Origin: Roseivivax isoporae LMG 25204
GTDB lineage: Bacteria > Pseudomonadota > Alphaproteobacteria > Rhodobacterales > Rhodobacteraceae
Direction of reading: 5' to 3'
DNA length: 64,000 bases
NCBI RefSeq assembly: GCF_000521865.1
Contig: NZ_JAME01000017.1
Location: 1-64,000, forward strand
Shown: piece by piece, positions 42,253-51,241 of the stretch
Layout of the letters: each line of letters starts with the position of its first letter
How positions within the stretch are numbered: position 1 is the first letter of the stretch
Notes under the pieces: generated by a model
The model's input: the letters and a program-made list of their open reading frames with translations, nothing else
What the model was told of the DNA's origin: nothing
Database searches by the model: none
Translations under genes and position numbers: made by a program

Positions 42253-43193
42253 TGGTCGCGCGGCTGCGCGCTTGCCACCTCGAGGTCGCGCGCGCGTTCG
42301 CGGTGGAACACGTAGATGCCCGAGCCGAGGATGATCGCCGCGCCGAGGATGGTCATGCCGTCCGGGAACTCGCCGAAGATCAGGAAACCGACCGCCGTCG
42401 CGCCCACGATCTCGAGATACTGGAACGGTGCGAGGATGCTCGCCTCGACCTTGCTGAAGGCAAAGGTGATCATCAGGAAGGTGACGGTCGCCAGCATGCC
42501 CGCCGCCGCCACGGCGATCATCGCCCAGCCCGGCATCTCGAGGAGCGGGCCGCCGCCGCCGCCGAGCGCGAGGCGCACGATCTCGGCCCCGCCCAGCAGG
42601 GCGGCGGCGCAAAGCGAGGCGCCGACCTGGAAGCTCAGCGCCGACTGCCGCAGGGAGGCCTTGCGCAGGACGATCATGTTGAGCGCGTAGGCGACCGCGC
42701 CCACAAGCGGCAGGAGCGCGACCGGCCCGAAGACGGCGAAGTTCGGGCGGATCACGATCATCGCGCCGACGAGCCCGACGCCCACGGCGGCAAAGCGGCG
42801 CGGCCCCGGCACCTCGCCGAGGAAGATGCCGGCGAGCAGCGTCAGCACCAGGGGCTCGAGGAAGAAGATCGCGATCGCCGTCGCGATGGGCATGACCGAG
42901 AACGCGGTGATGAGCGTGTAGGTCACCGTCGCGATCAGGGCCGCGGAGGCGAGCGAGGCGAGGGTGAAGATCGGCCCCGCGAGGTGACGCCGCAGCAGCA
43001 CCGCGACAGGCACCAGGAACGCGGCCTGCGCCAGCGCGCGCAGCACCGTCACCTCGAAGGGCGGCAGGACCGAGGTCAGGGATTTCGAGATCGCGTCGCC
43101 CACCGGCAGAAGACCCATGGCGAGGCACATGACGATCATGCCGATGCGCTTGTCGGCGTCGGATCCGGTCGACGTGGCGGTTGTCGTGGTCAC
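42249..43193 (-). CDS. DMT superfamily transporter (EamA domains)
   Basis: A 314-residue membrane protein with about ten helices arranged as two EamA repeats (first containing LLPVGDAISKSL, second AYALNMIVLRKA and IFGEFPDGMTILGAAIILG). Such proteins export metabolites or amino acids; the substrate cannot be assigned. The start is GTG 43193, preceded by GAGGAGG at 5 bases. It converges on the LysR gene. Confidence 0.88.
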   Translation of the reverse strand: MTTTTATSTGSDADKRIGMIVMCLAMGLLPVGDAISKSLTSVLPPFEVTVLRALAQAAFLVPVAVLLRRHLAGPIFTLASLASAALIATVTYTLITAFSVMPIATAIAIFFLEPLVLTLLAGIFLGEVPGPRRFAAVGVGLVGAMIVIRPNFAVFGPVALLPLVGAVAYALNMIVLRKASLRQSALSFQVGASLCAAALLGGAEIVRLALGGGGGPLLEMPGWAMIAVAAAGMLATVTFLMITFAFSKVEASILAPFQYLEIVGATAVGFLIFGEFPDGMTILGAAIILGSGIYVFHRERARDLEVASAQPRDH

Positions 43194-43258
43194 GGAAACC
43201 TCCTCAGGCGCCGCGGGGGCGCACGAACGGTCCGGGCGTTCAGGACGGTGTCACGGGG

Positions 43259-43281
43259 GGTGCGGGACGCCATCCCGCACC
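43259..43281. other. Hairpin in the divergent region before the DUF2177 gene
   Basis: GGTGCGGGA and TCCCGCACC form a perfect 9-base stem with a 5-base loop. It lies between two divergent starts, so it cannot be a simple operon-end terminator; an operator or leader stem is possible. Confidence 0.35.
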
Positions 43282-43387
43282 TCCGGCCAGCTAGCCGCTC
43301 GGGGCGCCCCGGTCAACCGCGCGCACGATCGGATGAACCGGATGCCCTCGGCGCGCGTATGTCCTTCAGGTCCTGAACGGAGGCAGC

Positions 43388-43792
43388 ATGCAGATCGCTC
43401 TACTCTACGTCGTGACGGCCGCGATCTTTCTCGCGGCGGATGCCGTCATGTTGCGCGCGGTGATGAAGCCGCTCTTCACCAAGCACCTCGGCGACGCGGT
43501 GCTCGACAGTCCCCGGCTCGGCGCGGCGGTGGGGTTCTACCTCGTCTACGTGGCGATCCTGCTCTGGTTCGCATCATGGCCGGCGCTGCGCGACGACATG
43601 CCGGTGCAGGCGCTCCTGAACGGGGCGCTGATCGGCATCGTCGGTTACGGCACCTACGAGATGACGTCCTACGCGGTCATGCGCGACTGGTCGCTCGAAC
43701 AGGTGGCGGCGGACCTCACCTGGGGCACGGTGCTGACCGCGGTCTCGGCGTGGCTGGGCGTCGTGATCGTGCGGGCGCTGCCCTTCGGGTGA
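43388..43792 (+). CDS. DUF2177 family membrane protein
   Basis: A 134-residue protein with four predicted helices (residues 3-22, 45-65, 75-95 and 108-130) and the family motifs FLAADAVMLRAVMKPLF and GTYEMTSYAVMRDW. The function is not established for this family. GGAGGCAGC precedes the ATG. It stands alone between a divergent transporter and a convergent operon. Confidence 0.85.
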   Translation: MQIALLYVVTAAIFLAADAVMLRAVMKPLFTKHLGDAVLDSPRLGAAVGFYLVYVAILLWFASWPALRDDMPVQALLNGALIGIVGYGTYEMTSYAVMRDWSLEQVAADLTWGTVLTAVSAWLGVVIVRALPFG

Positions 43793-43808
43793 TCCCGCGG
43801 CGGCCGCG

Positions 43809-44111
43809 TCAGCCGGGCCCGTCCTTGCGCAGGGCGGCAGGGATGCACGCCTCGAGCCCCGCGGGCAGGACGAGCCATGCGCCCGCCGCGTAGGTTCGTG
43901 CCACGAGGTCCGGGCCGTCGGCGCGGAGCGTGAGCGACAGGGGCGAGGCACCGGTGACCGCCACGCCCTGCCCCAGCCGCGCGACGAGCCCCTCGGGCGG
44001 GAACGGCACGAACACCGCCGGCGCGCCGCCGCCCGCCCGCAGGACGAGCGCGAGGATCGCGATCCACGCGGCCAGAAGAACCGGAAGCGCGGCGAGGAGG
44101 CGGAGGATCAT
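43809..44111 (-). CDS. Small single-pass membrane protein, last gene of the FAD-oxidase operon
   Basis: A 100-residue protein with one N-terminal hydrophobic helix (residues 3-26) and a short presumably periplasmic domain containing GLVARLGQGVAVTGASPLSL. I recognise no family. It begins 13 bases after the stop of the preceding operon gene. ATG 44111 fits the coding pattern and the gap; it is short, so confidence that it is expressed is moderate. Confidence 0.6.
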   Translation of the reverse strand: MILRLLAALPVLLAAWIAILALVLRAGGGAPAVFVPFPPEGLVARLGQGVAVTGASPLSLTLRADGPDLVARTYAAGAWLVLPAGLEACIPAALRKDGPG

Positions 44112-44124
44112 CGGCCGCGCCCCA

Positions 44125-45171
44125 TCAGTAATCGTGCACGTGCTCGAGCCGCAGCCCGGCCGCGTCGAGCCCGCGCAGGCGCTCGGCCAGGTCCCGCACC
44201 GGCACGAGGAGGAGCGCCCGCGTGTCGCCGTGGCCCTGCCGAGGAAACGTGGCGAGCGCGCCCGGGACATCCGCCCCATCGGACAGCGCGGTGAAGAGGA
44301 TGCGATCGTTGCCGGCCATGTCGACGAAGGTGGCGCCGGCCTCGGCCCAGTCCCGAAGGATGTGGGTAAGCGCGCGGTAGCGCGGCGTCTCCACCTCGAT
44401 TCCCTCGGGCAGGGTCCGCAGGACGCGCACGCCCTCCGGCGCCTCGAGCGTCTCCGCCGGAAGGTCCGCCACCACCATCTGAAGCGTCGTGTCGTCCTGC
44501 CCGGTCGCCGCCACGCCGCGCGCGATGAGCCCCGCATAGGCGGCACGCGCCCGGTGCTCGAGCCCGAGCGCCAGCGCGCGCTCGCGGTCGCGCAGGCCGC
44601 CCTCCGATGCTTCGCGCAGCGCCGCCGCGTCGGCGCGGAAATCGTAGCGGTACCACGGCACCTGCTGCAGAAAGGTCGCGTAATCCGCCGCCTGCGCGGC
44701 CGACAGCGCGTCGAGCGGCGCACGATCCGGCCCCCGGAGGCGCGCGACCGCCCGGCCCGCGGTTTCCTCGTAGGCGGCCTTCATCAGCATCTCGAAGGTG
44801 AAGGACACGCCGATCACGTGCACGAGCGTCCGCGTCGCGCCGTCGATCTCTCCGAGGGCCGCGCTCTCGCGCCTGAGCGTGCAGAGGCCGCGCCAGTATC
44901 CCGCGACCGCCGGCAGGAAGTCGTAGGCGTGCGGGTCGTGGTCGCGGATGACGCGCGCGTAATCGTCGTAGGCGTGGACGATGTGCCATTCGGGATAGGT
45001 CAGGAGCGTGCGCACCGCCGGCCGCGTCTCGGAAGACAGGGGCCTGCGCGGCGCGGGCGCGGCGTCGCCGTGGCAGAGCGTCTCGACATACGCGACCGGG
45101 GCGCCGAGCAGGACGACCGGCAGGAGCAGGATGCCGAGCGCCACCGCGGCCCGGCGCGCCCAGCGCCTCAT
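44125..45171 (-). CDS. Uncharacterised exported or membrane-anchored protein with YPEWHIV motif
   Basis: A 348-residue protein with an Arg-rich N-terminus and one hydrophobic segment (residues 8-28; signal peptide or anchor), so the rest is probably periplasmic. The most striking motif is LLTYPEWHIVHAYDDYARV at about residues 56-74, followed by a mostly helical domain and a C-terminal domain with ATFVDMAGNDRILF. I cannot assign a function. The gene is locked into an operon by ATGA overlap with the DUF4383-like gene upstream, and a FAD oxidase precedes that, which suggests an accessory role in the same process. Confidence 0.75.
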   Translation of the reverse strand: MRRWARRAAVALGILLLPVVLLGAPVAYVETLCHGDAAPAPRRPLSSETRPAVRTLLTYPEWHIVHAYDDYARVIRDHDPHAYDFLPAVAGYWRGLCTLRRESAALGEIDGATRTLVHVIGVSFTFEMLMKAAYEETAGRAVARLRGPDRAPLDALSAAQAADYATFLQQVPWYRYDFRADAAALREASEGGLRDRERALALGLEHRARAAYAGLIARGVAATGQDDTTLQMVVADLPAETLEAPEGVRVLRTLPEGIEVETPRYRALTHILRDWAEAGATFVDMAGNDRILFTALSDGADVPGALATFPRQGHGDTRALLLVPVRDLAERLRGLDAAGLRLEHVHDY

Positions 45172-45575
45172 GACCGGCCCGCGCGCACGAGGCCAGCGAC
45201 GAGCGCGACGGACCCGAGCCCCAGATGCGGCAGGTTCGCCGCGATCCTGAGCGGCGCGAGGCTCGCCCCGAGCGAGGGATTGGTGAAGATCCCGAAATCG
45301 AGGTAGCCCCACCCGGTCAGGAGGCCGCAGAGCCCGTCGCCCAGATAGGCGGCGCCGAAGAGGACGAGAAAGAGCCGCGCGGCGCGGCTCGAGACCAACG
45401 CGGCGGCGAGCGCCCAGAGCGCCGAGGCGAGGTGAAGCGCGTCGTCGAACGGATCGAGCGCGAAGATGCCGAAGGCGCGCCCGTCCGCATCCGTCAGGCC
45501 GGGCACGTAGTTGATCGCGGCGGCCGCGAGCAGGATCGCGGCGTAGACGAGGGAAAGTCTGCGTTCGGGGGTCAC
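45168..45575 (-). CDS. DUF4383-like small integral membrane protein
   Basis: A 135-residue protein with four predicted helices (residues 8-25, 46-62, 66-90 and 108-130) and motifs such as FALDPFDDALHLASALWALAAA, typical of DUF4383-like proteins of unknown function. It starts at GTG 45575 within a 4-base overlap with the FAD oxidase stop, and its own stop overlaps the next gene by 4 bases. Confidence 0.75.
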   Translation of the reverse strand: MTPERRLSLVYAAILLAAAAINYVPGLTDADGRAFGIFALDPFDDALHLASALWALAAALVSSRAARLFLVLFGAAYLGDGLCGLLTGWGYLDFGIFTNPSLGASLAPLRIAANLPHLGLGSVALVAGLVRAGRS

Positions 45576-47062
45576 AGGTCCGCCATGTAGCTGTCCCAGA
45601 GGTTGTTGCGCAGCGCGAGCCGCGGGTCGAGGGCCCGCTTGGCGGCCGCGAATTCCGCCGCGCGGGGATAGGCGGCGGCGAACTGGTCGGCCCGCGCGTG
45701 CGGGCGGTAGGGCAGGTAATAGCTGCCGCCCAGCGCCAGCACCCGGTCGATCAGCCGGCGCGTCATGCGCACGTGGTCGGCCTCGGCCCGCGCGGTGCGT
45801 TCCTGGGTGAACGACATGACCGCGGCGATGCGGGGCGTCGGCGAATGCGCGAGCACGCTGACCGGGTCGGCCTCGACGTGCCGCAGCGTGACGTTCAGGA
45901 ACTCGGCGAAGGCGTCGGGAATGACCTCGCGGCATGCCTCGAGAAAGCCGCCGAACGCCGCCTGCGGCAGAAAATATTCGTGCAGGATGTCGACGCGCCC
46001 CGGGTCGCGGTCGTCGAGCGTCGCAACGGGCTCGTTCATCAGCGCGTTGCGGGTGGCCGGTCCCGCGATTCGGGGGCCGAGGCCGCTTTCGATCCACCAG
46101 CGGACGCGCTTCATGCCCTCCCGGCCGACCTGCGCGCGGTAGAGCCGCGCTGCGGCGTGGGACACGAAGCCCGACCCGGCCGCCGGCGGCAGGTCGGACT
46201 GGTCGGCCGCGGGCGCGTAGGTCACGAGCAGCGCCTCCTCGAAGAGCCGCGCGCGGTCGACGTTGAGCCGCCCGTAGGCCATGGGCGTCGCGGGATCGGC
46301 CACCGCCGCGGCGAAGGCGGAGGGGAACGCGTCGGCCGGCATCACCACGAAGGCGGGTTCGAGCCGCGCGTTCGCGACCATCTCGACCTCGAGATCGACG
46401 ATCAGCCCGATCAGCCCGTAGCCGCCCATGGCAAGCGCGAAGAGGTCGGGATTCTCGGTCCGCGAGGCGGTGACGAGCGTGCCGTCCGCCAGCACCATGC
46501 GCAACGACCGCACCGTCGCCCCCATGGGACCGTAGGGCACGGGCCAGCCGTGCGCGTTCACCGAAAACGTGGCGGCCACGCCGAAATCGTTGTTCGACTG
46601 CATGACCGCGGGACCGAAGCCCAGCGGATCGAGCGCCGCGATCACGTCCGCCCAGCGCGCGCCGCCGTTCACGCGGTAGGTGCCGGCGGCGGTGTCGGGC
46701 TCGATCCACGCGTCGTCCACGGTGATCGCGGTGCCCTCGCGCGGGATCGCCTGCCCGCCCATGGAATGGCGCGCCGCGCCCACATTGACCGGACGCCCGT
46801 CGGCGCGGGCCGCCGACAGTTCCGCGCGCAGCGCGTCGACGAGTGCCGTGCCAGGGGAGCGCGGGCGCACATGGGCGCGGACCGGCGTCGCCGACAGCCC
46901 GCTCGCATCGTCGAGGATCAGCGGATCGGCAGGCACCACTTTTGCGGGCACGCCGCCAAGCCCGGGAAGGCCCGGCGCCCAGGCCCGCCCCGCCACGTAG
47001 CCCGCCGCCGCGCCGCCGAGGACGAGCGCGCCGCGCCGCGTGATCCTGCCGATGCCTGCCAC
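45572..47062 (-). CDS. FAD-binding oxidoreductase (vanillyl-alcohol oxidase/aldonolactone oxidase type), probably Tat-exported
   Basis: A 496-residue FAD_binding_4 (PP-loop) flavoprotein. The N-terminus ITRRGALVLGG (Arg9-Arg10) looks like a Tat signal, so the folded flavoprotein may act in the periplasm. The FAD-domain motifs are VNVGAARHSMGG, FGVAATFSVNAHG and GGYGLIGLIVDLEVEM; the C-terminus LALRNNLWDSYM is like the ending of sugar-lactone oxidases. The substrate is unknown; an alcohol, lactone or sugar is likely from the family. The start is GTG 47062, with GGGGCACGGA upstream. It is the first of four tightly packed genes. Confidence 0.85.
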   Translation of the reverse strand: MAGIGRITRRGALVLGGAAAGYVAGRAWAPGLPGLGGVPAKVVPADPLILDDASGLSATPVRAHVRPRSPGTALVDALRAELSAARADGRPVNVGAARHSMGGQAIPREGTAITVDDAWIEPDTAAGTYRVNGGARWADVIAALDPLGFGPAVMQSNNDFGVAATFSVNAHGWPVPYGPMGATVRSLRMVLADGTLVTASRTENPDLFALAMGGYGLIGLIVDLEVEMVANARLEPAFVVMPADAFPSAFAAAVADPATPMAYGRLNVDRARLFEEALLVTYAPAADQSDLPPAAGSGFVSHAAARLYRAQVGREGMKRVRWWIESGLGPRIAGPATRNALMNEPVATLDDRDPGRVDILHEYFLPQAAFGGFLEACREVIPDAFAEFLNVTLRHVEADPVSVLAHSPTPRIAAVMSFTQERTARAEADHVRMTRRLIDRVLALGGSYYLPYRPHARADQFAAAYPRAAEFAAAKRALDPRLALRNNLWDSYMADL

Positions 47063-47153
47063 TCCGTGCCCCGCCTGCCGTGCCTGCCCACCCGCCTTGG
47101 TAGCGCACCGCCCGGCCTGCCGTAAGTCAGGATAATCCGACCTCGGGGACGCA

Positions 47154-47187
47154 GGAACGGCCCGCCGCAGGCGCGACGGGCCGTTCC
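47154..47187. terminator. Hairpin after the NCS1 transporter gene
   Basis: GGAACGGCCCG and CGGGCCGTTCC form a perfect 11-base stem with a 12-base loop, 19 bases beyond the NCS1 stop and upstream of the FAD-oxidase operon. No T-tract on either strand, but it is the strongest structure in the interval. Confidence 0.55.
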
Positions 47188-47205
47188 CTTGTCCGCCGGG
47201 ACGCG

Positions 47206-48651
47206 TCAGGCGTGCCCGCGTTTCTTCACCAGCGTGTTGAAGATCAGCCCGCCGAGCAGCGCGCCGATGACCCACGCGTAGCCCGACAGGAACGCGAGCC
47301 ACGGCACCCAGACCGTCGCGACCGAGAAGATCGCGGCGATCCCGAAGGCCTTGACCGCGGCACCGTTCCAGCCGTTGACGTAGTGGTATTCGCCGCCCCG
47401 CAGGTTGTAGAGGTCGTCGAGATTCAGCCGTTCCTTCCGGTGCCAGTAATAGTCGACGATCATGATCCCGAAGATCGGCGCCAGCGTCGCGCCCAGCGTG
47501 TTGACGAAGCCGCCGATCCCGAACTGGCTGATGAAGCTCGTCCAGAATGCCCCGATCACCAGCGCGAAGGCCGAGGTGATGAGGCCCGCATTGCGGAAGC
47601 TGATGCGGTCGGGCGCGAGGTTCGCGATGCCGTTCACTGCCGGGATGAAGTTCGCAACGAGGTTGATGCCCACCGTCGCCGCGAAGAACGTCACCGCCGC
47701 GATCACGCCGAGCAGCACGCTGTCGGTGCGCTCCACGATCTCGGTCGGGTTGATGATCGCCTCGCCGTAGACGACGGCCGCGCCGCCGGTGGTCAGGAGT
47801 GCCAGCGCCGAGAACAGGATCATGTTGAACGGCAGGCCGACGAGGTTGCCGAGCTTCATCGACGCCTTGTTCCGGGAATATCGCGAGAAGTCGCTGAAGT
47901 TGATCATGACCGCGGCGAAATAGGCGACCATGGTGCCGACGATGGCGATGAAGCCCGAGACCTCGGTCCAGAACGTGCCCTCGGGATTGGCGAAGATCGT
48001 CGCCGTCGCCTCGAGCAGCTGGCCGTGCGACCGCTGCCAGAGAACGATCACGAGTCCGATCATCACGAGGTAGACGAAGGGCCCCGCGATGTTGAGGAAG
48101 GTCTCGACCCAGCCCATGCCGCGCCAGAAGATCACGATGTGGAATGCCCAGACGATGAGGAAGGACACCCAGTCGACCCCCGTCAGGCCGAGGATCTCGG
48201 GGCCGCCGGTCGCGCCCGTGACCGAGCGGATCAGGAGCGCGAGCGCGGTCGAGGCGAAGTAGACCTGCACCCCGTACCAGAACACCGCGACCGTGGCGCG
48301 CAGCACCGCCGGCAGCTTTGAGCCGCCGGTGCCGAGGCTCGCCCGCGCGAAGACCGGATAGGGAATGCCGTATTTCTCGCCCGCCGCGCCCGAGAGGTTC
48401 ACCATCCACATCACGAAGAGGCCCGCGAAGATCAGCGCAGCGAATGCCGTCCAGCCGCCCACCCCGTAGGAGATGAAGAGCGAGGCCACGAGCGAGTAGC
48501 CGAAGAGCGACTGCACGTCGTTCGCCCAGATGTTGAAGATCGCGAACCAGCCCCACGTCTTCTCGTCGGGACCGACGGGATTGAGCGTGTGGGTGCTGTC
48601 GCCCGATATCGTGTCGCCGCGCGCGACATGCATGTCGTCTGCCAAGGCCAT
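47206..48651 (-). CDS. NCS1 family transporter (nucleobase/hydantoin/allantoin type)
   Basis: A 481-residue membrane protein with about 12 helices. Family motifs: GWFAIFNIWANDVQSLFGYSL in the first helices, GIPYPVFARASLG, FINFSDFSRYSRN-like sequence (MINFSDFSRYSRN) and IFGIMIVDYYWHRKERLNLDDLY near the C-terminus. NCS1 proteins import cytosine, uracil, hydantoins, allantoin or thiamine precursors by cation symport. GGGAGGAACCG precedes ATG 48651. It is divergent from a GntR-family gene, so its substrate may be that regulator's effector. No catabolic enzyme is attached. Confidence 0.92.
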   Translation of the reverse strand: MALADDMHVARGDTISGDSTHTLNPVGPDEKTWGWFAIFNIWANDVQSLFGYSLVASLFISYGVGGWTAFAALIFAGLFVMWMVNLSGAAGEKYGIPYPVFARASLGTGGSKLPAVLRATVAVFWYGVQVYFASTALALLIRSVTGATGGPEILGLTGVDWVSFLIVWAFHIVIFWRGMGWVETFLNIAGPFVYLVMIGLVIVLWQRSHGQLLEATATIFANPEGTFWTEVSGFIAIVGTMVAYFAAVMINFSDFSRYSRNKASMKLGNLVGLPFNMILFSALALLTTGGAAVVYGEAIINPTEIVERTDSVLLGVIAAVTFFAATVGINLVANFIPAVNGIANLAPDRISFRNAGLITSAFALVIGAFWTSFISQFGIGGFVNTLGATLAPIFGIMIVDYYWHRKERLNLDDLYNLRGGEYHYVNGWNGAAVKAFGIAAIFSVATVWVPWLAFLSGYAWVIGALLGGLIFNTLVKKRGHA

Positions 48652-48723
48652 CGGTTCCTCCCTTGCCGCCCCGCTTCGGACCGCCGGCGCCGCGCCGGCA
48701 ACATCCCGCGAGGACCCCCTTGC

Positions 48724-48739
48724 AACTGACATGTTAGTT
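48724..48739. promoter_or_regulatory. Probable GntR operator in the NCS1-gntR intergenic region
   Basis: AACTGACATGTTAGTT is a 16-base inverted repeat with a central ACATGT; 14 of 16 positions are symmetric. The surrounding 60 bases are AT-rich, unusual in this DNA, and include a TATTAA candidate -10 for the NCS1 gene (minus strand, around 48738-48743). Confidence 0.55.
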
Positions 48740-48787
48740 AATATCCTTGTCATCCAACTATAAAAAACTCGAGATAACACCTTACGG

Positions 48788-49516
48788 ATGACGCGAAGAA
48801 TGAAAGACGCGGATTTCTCCGCCGAACGCCCACAGGATGCGCAGCTCATGGCCACGCGGGCGCAGGACGCGCTCTGGGCCGCGCTGCGGAGCGGGCGGCT
48901 GCGCGACGGGCAGTTCCTGTCCATGGCACAGCTGGTGGATCTGCTGGAATTTCCCATTGCCGCCATCCGCGAGGCGGTGAAGCAGGCAAGCTCGCACGGG
49001 CTGCTGGCGGCGCTGCCGAAGCGCGGCGTGCAGGTGATGGAGGCGCGGCCCGAGACGATCCGCGAGTGCCTCGATTTCCGCATGGCGCTCGACCAGGAGG
49101 GTGCGCGGCGGCGGATCGCGGGGCACGCGCTCGACGGGCTCGGGGCGCTCAGGGCCCGGCACGTGGCGCTGCGCGACGCGGCGCGCGCCCACGCGGCGCA
49201 CGACATGCCGCCGGAGGCGGTCGAGACGGATCTCTCGCTGCACGATTTCCTGGCCGCGGGGCTCGGCAATTCGCGGCTGGCGGATTCCTATGCCGCCAAC
49301 CGGATGCGCATTGCGATCATCCAGAACTCGCGCCCCTTCGTGCCCGACCGGATCGCGTCGGCGATGGAGGAGCACCTCGCGATCATCGACGCGCTCGCGG
49401 CGCGCGACGCCGCCGCCGCGACCGAGGCGATCCGGCACCATTGCGCGCAGACGCTGCGCTGGTGGGGCGTGCCGCCGGTCGCGGGGGCGCTTTCCTCCCG
49501 CCCCGAAGCGGTCTAA
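48788..49516 (+). CDS. GntR family transcriptional regulator (FadR/FCD type)
   Basis: A 242-residue protein with a winged helix at about residues 22-85 (LVDLLEFPIAAIREAVKQASSHGLL) and a helical FCD domain carrying the metal-site residues DLSLHDFL and IRHHCAQTLRWWG. It lies divergent from the NCS1 transporter and presumably represses it. ATG 48788 is used; ATG 48800 is an alternative and neither has a strong ribosome binding site. The stretch before the gene is AT-rich. Confidence 0.88.
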   Translation: MTRRMKDADFSAERPQDAQLMATRAQDALWAALRSGRLRDGQFLSMAQLVDLLEFPIAAIREAVKQASSHGLLAALPKRGVQVMEARPETIRECLDFRMALDQEGARRRIAGHALDGLGALRARHVALRDAARAHAAHDMPPEAVETDLSLHDFLAAGLGNSRLADSYAANRMRIAIIQNSRPFVPDRIASAMEEHLAIIDALAARDAAAATEAIRHHCAQTLRWWGVPPVAGALSSRPEAV

Positions 49517-49550
49517 CTCGAGGATATCCCGCGACCGTGCAGGGGCAGGC

Positions 49551-50492
49551 ATGAACGCCGAGAAGCGCAAAGAGACGCTGCGCGACACCGTGCTGACCCA
49601 CGGCATCGTCAGCGAGAACCCGGAAATGCTCCTGATGGGCCAGGGCTGGCGCGTGGCATGGGCGGTGCTGTGCGAGGCGTTCCTGCGGCTCTGGAGCGAC
49701 GACGCCTTCGGGCTTGCCGGCAACGTGGCCTTCCGGATGCTGCTGGCGATCTTCCCGTTCCTGATCTTCACGTCGTCGCTCACCGCCTTCATCGGGGACC
49801 GGTCCATGGCTGAGGACCTCACGCGCTTCCTGATCGAGATCGTGCCCTCGGCCCTGGTCGACCCGATCCTGTCCGAGGTGCAGCAGGTTATGTCGGTGCA
49901 GCGCGGCGGCGTGCTGAGCCTCGGCATCCTGCTGACGATCTGGTTCGCTGTGGGCGGCGTCGACGGCGTGCGCGTGGGCCTGAACCGCGCCTACGGCGTG
50001 CGCGAGACGCGCTCCGCCGTGGCGCTCTACGCGGTGCAGGCGGTGATGGTGCTCTTCACCGGCCTCGTGCTCGTCCTCGTGGGCTACCTGCTTGTGCTCG
50101 CGCCGCGGGCGGGATCGTGGCTGCACATGCTGATGCCGAGCTTCGATCCCGCCTCGGTCACGATGGGGCTCGTGCGCTACCCGGCGGCGGCGGTGATCCT
50201 GCTCGCCGCGCTGCTCGGCGCGCACATCTTCCTGCCGGCGCGGCGGACGCGGTTCTCGAGCATCTGGCCGGGCGTCCTCTTCACGGTGATCGCGTGGTCG
50301 GTGCTGACGTCGGTCTTCTCGTTCTACCTGTCGAGCTACGCCGCGTATTCGAGCTATTACGCGGGTCTCGCGGGGATCGTCGCGGCCCTCTACTACATGT
50401 ACCTCGCCGCGCTGGTCCTGATCCTCGGCGGCGAGCTGAACCGCGCGATCCGCATCCGCCGGCTCGCCCGCGCGCTGCGGGTGGGCGACTGA
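49551..50492 (+). CDS. YihY/BrkB family inner-membrane protein
   Basis: A 313-residue protein with about six helices and the family pattern GLAGNVAFRMLLAIFPFLIF, WFAVGGVDGVRVGLNRAYGV, PGVLFTVIAWSVLTSVFSFYLS and YYMYLAALVLILGGELNRAI. These proteins are widespread and have no settled function; they are not ribonuclease BN, as once annotated. AGGGGCAGGC precedes ATG 49551, 34 bases after the gntR-like stop. It converges on the amino acid ABC ATPase. Confidence 0.9.
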   Translation: MNAEKRKETLRDTVLTHGIVSENPEMLLMGQGWRVAWAVLCEAFLRLWSDDAFGLAGNVAFRMLLAIFPFLIFTSSLTAFIGDRSMAEDLTRFLIEIVPSALVDPILSEVQQVMSVQRGGVLSLGILLTIWFAVGGVDGVRVGLNRAYGVRETRSAVALYAVQAVMVLFTGLVLVLVGYLLVLAPRAGSWLHMLMPSFDPASVTMGLVRYPAAAVILLAALLGAHIFLPARRTRFSSIWPGVLFTVIAWSVLTSVFSFYLSSYAAYSSYYAGLAGIVAALYYMYLAALVLILGGELNRAIRIRRLARALRVGD

Positions 50493-50509
50493 GCCGCCCT
50501 GCCCGGCCG

Positions 50510-51241
50510 TCAGGACACCCGGCGAAGGAACTGCCGCAGGCGCGGATCCTCGGGCGCGTCGAGCACCCGGTCGGGCGGGCCGTCCTCGACGATCCGGCCG
50601 CCTTCCATGAACAGGACGCGATCGGCGATCTCGCGCGCGAACTGCATCTCGTGCGTGACGATGAGCATGGTCTGGCGCTGCTCGGCCACCCGGCGCATGA
50701 GGTCGAGGACCTCGCCCACCCATTCGGGATCGAGCGCCGAGGTCGGCTCGTCGAAGAGCATGAGCTCGGCCCCGATCGCCATGGCGCGACCGATGCCCAC
50801 GCGCTGCTGCTGGCCGCCCGACAGCGCGGCGGGATAACTGCCCGCCTTGTCGGCAAGACCGGTCTCGGCCAGCACGTCCCGCGCGATCCGCCCGGCCTCG
50901 GCCCGGGAGCGTCCCTGCACGGTGACGAGCGCCTCCATGATGTTCTCCTGCGCGGTCATGTTGGCGAAGAGCGCGTAGTTCTGGAACACGAACGCCGTCG
51001 CGCGGCGGAGCGCGAGGATGTCGCGGCGCCCGGCCTTCGCCGCGTCGACCCGCACGTCGCCCACCTCGATCGAGCCCGCGTCGGGCCGGTCGAGGAAGTT
51101 CAGGCAGCGCAGGAGCGTCGACTTGCCGGTGCCGGACGGCCCGATCACCACCACCCGCTCGCCGTCGGCGATGTCGAGGTCGATCCCGTCGAGAACGGTC
51201 GTCGCGCCGAACCGCTTGGTGAGGCCACGCACCCGGATCAT
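50510..51241 (-). CDS. Polar amino acid (cystine-type) ABC transporter ATP-binding protein
   Basis: A 243-residue ATPase with Walker A GPSGTGKST, Q-loop VFQNYALFANM, signature LSGGQQQRVGIGRAMA and Walker B ELMLFDEPTSALD. This is the GlnQ/TcyC group. Its start overlaps the permease stop by 4 bases. It energises uptake through the permease dimer. Confidence 0.95.
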   Translation of the reverse strand: MIRVRGLTKRFGATTVLDGIDLDIADGERVVVIGPSGTGKSTLLRCLNFLDRPDAGSIEVGDVRVDAAKAGRRDILALRRATAFVFQNYALFANMTAQENIMEALVTVQGRSRAEAGRIARDVLAETGLADKAGSYPAALSGGQQQRVGIGRAMAIGAELMLFDEPTSALDPEWVGEVLDLMRRVAEQRQTMLIVTHEMQFAREIADRVLFMEGGRIVEDGPPDRVLDAPEDPRLRQFLRRVS

